A program made the translations under genes and the position numbers. The notes below the pieces were generated by a model, which worked only from the letters and a program-made list of their open reading frames with translations, was not told where the DNA came from and did not search any database. Below are positions 58,701-64,000 of a DNA stretch of 64,000 nucleotides, in pieces. The stretch spans positions 27,155,501-27,219,500 of the forward strand of contig NC_087257.1 of assembly GCF_037042905.1 (NCBI RefSeq), in the 5' to 3' direction. Origin of the DNA: Lytechinus pictus (taxonomy: Eukaryota; Echinodermata; Echinoidea; Temnopleuroida; Toxopneustidae). Position 1 is the stretch's first letter; every line of letters starts with the position of its first letter.

Positions 58701-60707
58701 GTGCCATTTCGAATGCACATGTTTCCCCAACAGATATCACAATTCTGTGATAAAATAATTCGAATTACACAGGAAATAAATCCCAGAGTCTAGTAACCTA
58801 GCATTGGTGACTTGTCATTCGGCTTTGCTTTTCAAAACGGCTTATTAACTTCCAAAATAAGTTATCTAATTTATCAATTATAACTAAAAAATCATTTGTT
58901 TTCTTTTTCTAGGGGATGAGGTATTATATCAGACAATAAATCATCAAACAAAGCTCCATCTTTTTTACAAGGACGGCGGCAGGCTCACGCATTGGCGCTT
59001 TTACTAGCTAGCCAGTTGGAGCTCTGTCTCTCTGCCAGAGCTCTGGGGGACAATTCGCTCAGTAAAGGCCTCAATGATGGTGATTTTCTGTTTCAGACAG
59101 AGTTTACATTTCAGGAATATTATTCAAAACTGCCAATAAAGTTTGATGATTTCTTCATTATCATGTATATTTAAGTTCTTAATGAATACATTCTCACCAA
59201 ATTTAGACTCCCCCATAGAGAAATTAAATTTTCATGGAGATCTGCGTTTTCAAAGAACTTCAGGAAAAGTTAGGGTAAGTGGGCCTTTATTACATGCAAC
59301 TTACATGGCTGACTAGGGTATTGTACTGGAATAGATGGAGTAGAAATTAGATATTGAATTCATTTATATCCAAGTCCAACTCACAGTCACACACACACAC
59401 GCACACACCCATCCACACACACCTACCCATCCACACACACCCACATCCAAGATTCTAAACATGATAAATAACTTTAAAAATCATACAATATTAAACAAAA
59501 AGTAATAATTCCTTAATAAGTGAACAGGTATTCCTCAAAATACAAAAAAATTAAAATGGAGCCCCCGAAAAAAAAAAAAAAATTGTCAGTGACTTAACTT
59601 TTAGCCAAAGTCAAAACCTAACTAAAACAGGTTTTACAACACACAATCTAATTACAATACATTGTAAAACAATTATAAATACTTCCTTTGGTTGTTAATT
59701 GATTGTAATTTTATAGTACATACATTTCCTCCATCCATTTTGTTAATTGGGCAAAAAGCTCCCCTTGTATGTTGAAGAAGAGCTTTTTGAAGTGCTCCTC
59801 TACCGCTCTCCTTAAAAGTTCTAGGAGAGCTTTTTATTGCTCCCCTTATTATTATAAAACCGAGTCCCTGGATCGCGCCAAAAACTGGCACCCAGGTTGT
59901 CTGGGACATAATCTACAAATATCTAATTTATTTCATGCAAATTGCTATGACGTGATTATGCTAATTTATGCGTAATTAGTATGCAAAATCATACTAATTC
60001 CTCTAACTCCCTAAATAAAGCTCCAAATATTCTAATTTTTGGCATAGAAACTCTTTGTGGTATCCTTATCAAATGTACATGAAAAGAATTGCGATATCAG
60101 ATCAATTTCTTAAGTCTTAATTGTTTTTTGCAATATCTTATGTATTTCTCTGTTTTTTGGAACTTTTGTTTTTCATTGTTTTTTTAGATGAACTTTGTCG
60201 GGGACTCTTTAGAGATCATAAAAAGCATAAAGTAAATCCATTTAAACGAAAAAACTGAAAATAATCATACATCTATGATTTTTGGTTGAAAAACACAATT
60301 TGCATTGACTTTGTACACAAAATCATGTTTTTGAGCAATGTTTGGTATGACATGCACTTTAACATGTTGCGTGATTTCTAAACTGCGAACCTGGGCATCG
60401 CAAAATTGGTCTTAAAAGATGCGCAAGACTTTAAAATAAAAAGTCAGCCTCCAATGCCCCCCCCCCCCCCCGGCGTAGATAGGGTTAAATGTCAAAATCT
60501 GTATTGTTAAGTAGTAACTGCAAAATTACATATCTACAGTGTAATATAGAGAAGAATGAGAATAGAAAGATAGATCACTTACCCATCAGGTAGGAAGTAT
60601 GACTGCCATGTATCAGGAACACTACCATATGAGTTGATGGTCCTCTCAATGCCTTTCACCATCACCTCTTCTTCACCGACTCTCTGTGTACGATCTTCAA
60701 GGCCTCT
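55738..60707 (-). CDS. CATIP: CATIP, last three exons (182 aa, 5' part outside window)
   Basis: On the - strand the exons are 60707-60583, 57965-57800 and 55995-55738, the last ending in TAG. Phases join exactly (GG|T, then phase 0). The protein segment contains TQRVGEEEV, DTWQSYFLPDGHLASRVHVG, LNWEEDMQLYSQFLDRKEEL and then HPELKALLADFLQFLLL with EDIVSFAADYF. These match the C-terminal half of ciliogenesis-associated TTC17-interacting protein (387 aa in human), which promotes actin polymerisation and cilium formation. The last helical stretch resembles RIIa/Dpy-30 dimerisation-docking domains. The tail is Ser/Thr/Pro-rich. The acceptor of the first exon could be at 60707 or two bases further in. 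No earlier exon was found between 60708 and 64000, so the rest lies beyond the window. Confidence 0.9.
55996..57799. other. CATIP intron (last)
   Basis: 1.8 kb, AT-rich. A T15 tract lies near 56612-56627 and a SINE head fragment at 57484-57570. No coding sequence is recognised. Confidence 0.65.
57484..57570 (+). mobile_element. tRNA-like SINE head fragment
   Basis: GTTATGTGGTTTGAGCATTGGACTCATGATCGTAAGG followed by a B-box-like GAGTCAGAATCCCCG. The arms do not form a complete tRNA. Confidence 0.45.
58093..58223. mobile_element. Short MITE in CATIP intron
   Basis: CAGGGGCCGTGGAACCAG pairs imperfectly with TTCTGTGGCTCCTG, and GGGGGCTGACTTTTT and AAAACCATG blocks pair with CATGGTCAGCCCCC. 131 bp. 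Confidence 0.6.
58231..58434. other. CpG-rich cluster of strong hairpins in CATIP intron
   Basis: Three inverted repeats lie in 200 bp: GGGGATCG-AA-CGATCCCC (58238-58255); TTAAGGCGCGC...GCGCGCCTTAA (58276-58318); and TTCGGGGGCGACAT...ATGTCGCCCCCGAA (about 58395-58431, 14-bp stem, 9-base loop). Between the second and third lie TAGCGCGATTAATAGCGCGCC and TCGCGATAGCC. CpG is very frequent compared with the AT-rich surroundings. Not a promoter of any gene recognised here. Confidence 0.7.
58435..60582. other. CATIP intron, remaining part
   Basis: No exon recognised. It contains a CA microsatellite, an A14 run near 59570, and a C15 tract at 60457-60471. 59940-60440 is AT-rich with repeated TTAGTATGCAAAATCATACTAAT-like palindromic sequence near 59976. 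Confidence 0.55.
59382..59452. repeat. (CA)n-rich microsatellite
   Basis: CACACACACACACG runs interspersed with CCATCCACACACACC units. Confidence 0.9.
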
Positions 60708-63700
60708 CTGGATAAGGGAAAAAGGGGGAAACATTTACTGGATTAATGGTTTGATATTGTATTGGTGTTTTACGTTGCAAGGGTTATCTATTGAAGATAC
60801 ATGTATATCTGGGTCCCGTTTAAGATTTGTTACAAATGGACAATTTCTATACTAATCTACTATCAGCCAAATCATATTGAAGGATTTCAGTAGCTTTTAA
60901 CTGTTATTGCAAATTTGTTAGTATAACAAGTTTTATGATTAAGACCCCTGATGATTGTGATGGTAATTATATTGTAATGAAATTAATTGAGCTGCTGCTG
61001 ATCAAGAGTGGTGATATAAAAAAATTCCTCAAAATGATCAAAAATTTACAACTATGATGATTACATCGAAAAAGATGACAAAGGACGATTTTGCTTTCAG
61101 ATCAAGTCATTGGCTTTTAATAGTTACGGTCAGTTCGAACATGCTCTTATTACATGTAGTACAGTACTTGTTGCACCACTGCCGCTCCTGATTCCATGCC
61201 CCTATCAAGCTAGTCTACAGGCACAGACCCTGATTGAAACTTTGATCAACAAGTGTGTCTCCACGCAAAGACTAGCACATACAAAACTTGCTGTTTCAAT
61301 TCAATTCAATTCTGAGCGAGAGGGCCTTTAGTACACAAGGCATGAGTATGCTGCAATTCAGACCCTTTACTCGAGTGAAGGGTTTGCCCAGTAGACTAGT
61401 ATCAAGCTATGCTGTGCAATTTGGTGAGTGACACAGACATAGATAAATTCAATATCTAAAGTAGATCTTAAAATAGTTTGCTTTGATAAATAGAAGAAGA
61501 ATAGTATAAATACATAGTCATTAAATATACTGTATACTTTGTGCCCTGGGGAGGGGGAAGATCAAAGAAATTAGGCTTGTTTCAATAAAAAAGAATCTAT
61601 AAAAAGTAGTTCTTGCTACATGTATATAAGGGAGACTTGTGCCAGCGCATGCTTTAAATCTACATGTACAAATTTATGATGCCAATATCTGTGTACATGT
61701 ACTTGGGTTTCAGTGATTTTTTATATATTTTTTGTTTTATAATTAAACTTTACTCTATACACATCAGAAGTTGATTAAAAAACAAATATGTGATCCTTCT
61801 GCAAAGGTCTTTTAAAGAGATTTGACTCTACATACATGTACAGTATATAGGGACAGATTAAAGTTAATAGATGGAGAGCACAATAGAGAGCAAAGGCTGG
61901 ATAAGATGGCAAACTTCTATGACTCTAAAGAAACAGGAAAGGTCAACCGCCTGTAGAGTCTAGATGCTTGTTTACATCGTAGCAGCAAAACAACCAAATC
62001 TCAACTCATTTCAAATGTCACTCAATAGCATCTTAAATAACCAGGGGCCTAGCATGCACCCTTTATCTACATGTACAGTTGTCTTCTCACCATCCTTTAA
62101 CTAGCTAGCCCCATTCAGACAAGAAAATAAATGTACATAATTACAGGTTGTTTTATTTTTGTTGTTGTCTGTGTATATTGTTTGATGACAAGCAAAGTAC
62201 ACTTTGGTTACGATCTTTAGTTTTTTATGAAGTAAAGATTAAGAATGTATCACTCAATTCAACTTTATTTCAAATCTGAACATACCACATTTCTTGTTTA
62301 TCTATTAAAACAATGATATCTGCAATCAAAAGTGTATATAAACACTACTCTTTCAAATACAATAATCAATTACATGTAAATTCTACAGTATATATTCAGT
62401 TTATACCAAATTACATAAAGCATCAAATTTAAATTTAAATCACTAATCATCGTTAATGTCTCTCAATTACATGTTATGTATCTATTATAAACCATTCATA
62501 ATTGTTATTCATAACTTGCTATTCCCAGTATGCACACATCTCTATTTTTCTGCATTTTTCTTATCCACCAGCTTTTCTATTTCATATGAAAGGGGCAATA
62601 TCAGTGGGTTGTTTTCGATGCCGAGCCTCCCTGAATTTAATCAGACATCAACACTCCAGTGAAACCCCTGCATTTTGTGTCACAGTGACCCAATAAGAGA
62701 GGGTGCCACTCAATATTACAGTACCAGACTGCCTAACACACAACAGCAACGACGTCGTCTGCATCAGGCCGAGTTCTCATACAATCCTGCTAATTCTCTG
62801 AAGGCACACTACATATATCCCGATCAGATGGAGATTATTTGTAATAAAGACAAAATGAGATGATGCTATTTTGCAGGCTTCAGATTAAAATTACAACCCT
62901 GAGCCTTCAAACAGAAAAAAATAGCATGTTAGAGTTTGGCAAAATGAATGTAGCTAGTTCACAGGTGAAAACACCACTAGAGTTTTGGGTCAGGATAATT
63001 TATCCATGAAATCATATGCTCAGAAGGCACGATAGCTCAGTCTGTAAAACGAAAGTTTTCCGTTCGATCCCCACTTGGTGCGTCAATGCCCTTTGGTAAG
63101 TCATTTTAATTCTCATTACAGGGTCCCTCGGAGAGGACCTTAAGCTGTCAGTCCTCTGGTTGCTTGCTTACAAGCAAAATCACTACCACGCCACTGATTC
63201 AACCATGGAGCTAGAGTAACCATGCTCCACATTACTACATGTATCACATTCTAGAAACAGATGAAAGTACCCAAACTAGGCTGATTGAAAATAGGGATTC
63301 TGATATCTAGAGATTAAAGCTCACTTGGGCTGATGAGGAAAAGACTATTGATGTGTTTTTCATTTTACCATCCAGAATAACCCCTCTCTTTCCTTAAACC
63401 GAGGTCTTAATGGTCCGGACGTGTATTAGAAAGTCATTAAAAGGTGAATACCAACAAGTGAGTTATAAAACACAAGAGCTATGGTTTGAGAAATTATGTG
63501 AAGCTGTTTGTTGGGGCATCTATGAAATGATATTGATAGAATTTTATGTGCAAATACATACTTGTACAATTGCTATCGTGATATATTTGACATGGTATTG
63601 GGTTGGACCAATACCTGGCAATTTATAATAAAAAGAATGCTGTACCACTGAGCCACATACATGTACAGTAGTTGTACCTTGCAAGATATTTTCTCATCTT

Positions 63701-64000
63701 TGAAAAGTATATTTTAACCAAAGTTCTAGTTCTATATCTATTCATTTATTATTCATTCACAAATCAATTTATTATACCTCCACTCATTTTTCGATTTATT
63801 ATCCATTTATTTATTTATTCCTTAATTTGTATCTTATCATTTTATGTAATACACTATATAAAACTCCCCATCAAAATTAAAGGATGAGATTGTTAGATTG
63901 CTTTGGTATTTCATTTTTAAAACTAAACTGTATATATACCTCCTTAAGGTATCAATGTTTAATTATTTTCTAAATAGAAAAAAATGCTCACAAATCACCG
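60708..64000. other. CATIP upstream intron, no exon found
   Basis: AT-rich. A near-perfect 22-bp palindrome around CTCGAG occurs at 61362-61383, and a SINE lies at 63022-63140. The short ORFs lack conserved motifs. Confidence 0.55.
63022..63140 (+). mobile_element. tRNA-derived SINE fragment
   Basis: GGCACGATAGCTCAGTCTG resembles a tRNA A box and TCCGTTCGATCCCCACTTGG a B box, followed by CAATGCCCTTTGGTAAG, the same body motif as at 21619 and 30893. It is not a complete tRNA fold. Confidence 0.55.

Overview
The window is nuclear DNA of an animal, most likely a sea urchin or another marine deuterostome. It is AT-rich, and genes are broken into short GT-AG exons separated by introns of a few hundred to several thousand bases. 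The spaces are full of small inverted-repeat transposons, tRNA-derived SINEs, decayed LINE ends, microsatellites and satellite-like arrays. The species call is an inference from protein resemblance and repeat style. No bacterial operon, CRISPR array, complete tRNA gene or rRNA gene is visible.

Four protein-coding genes were assembled exon by exon with reading phase checked at every junction. (1) FAM221A, + strand, 4782-14221, 6 exons, 332 aa, a Cys/His-rich protein. (2) WDR75, + strand, 20021-36398, 17 exons, 857 aa, a WD40 subunit of the small-subunit processome. (3) A phytanoyl-CoA dioxygenase-family Fe(II)/2-oxoglutarate oxygenase, - strand, 40671-44625, 4 coding exons, 283 aa. (4) The last three exons of CATIP, a ciliogenesis protein, - strand, 55738-60707, 182 aa; its earlier exons lie beyond the right edge. 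The genes have unrelated functions and are not an operon, although FAM221A (with an X-box-like promoter motif) and CATIP both point to cilia.

Layout: 1-4462 holds two blocks of about 145-170-bp units in opposite orientation, rich in YY1-like ATGGCGGC motifs and interrupted by a second foldback element. 4696-4709 is an X-box-like motif just upstream of FAM221A. Intron 2 of FAM221A holds a 3.8-kb foldback element (7259-11072) made of about 165-190-bp units carrying AGGTCAAAGGTCA motifs. 14222-20020 has a LINE remnant and a mariner-like element (16581-18563) containing a second, different AGGTCAAAGGTCA array. WDR75 introns carry at least seven TIR elements. 36399-40670 has a foldback, a SINE and a LINE 3' remnant. 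In the dioxygenase gene, one 105-bp exon is squeezed between two palindromic MITEs. 44646-55737 is gene-poor, with a TTAA element to its left, a long AGAT microsatellite, a C-poor tract that may be a non-coding transcript, and a SINE nested in a MITE. CATIP introns contain a CpG-rich hairpin cluster (58231-58434).

The most notable patterns are the palindromic repeat arrays loaded with transcription-factor-like motifs around FAM221A, the X-box at its promoter, the MITE-flanked dioxygenase exon, the SINE/LINE shared 3' tail, and the CpG hairpin cluster. No wholly new protein system was recognised.
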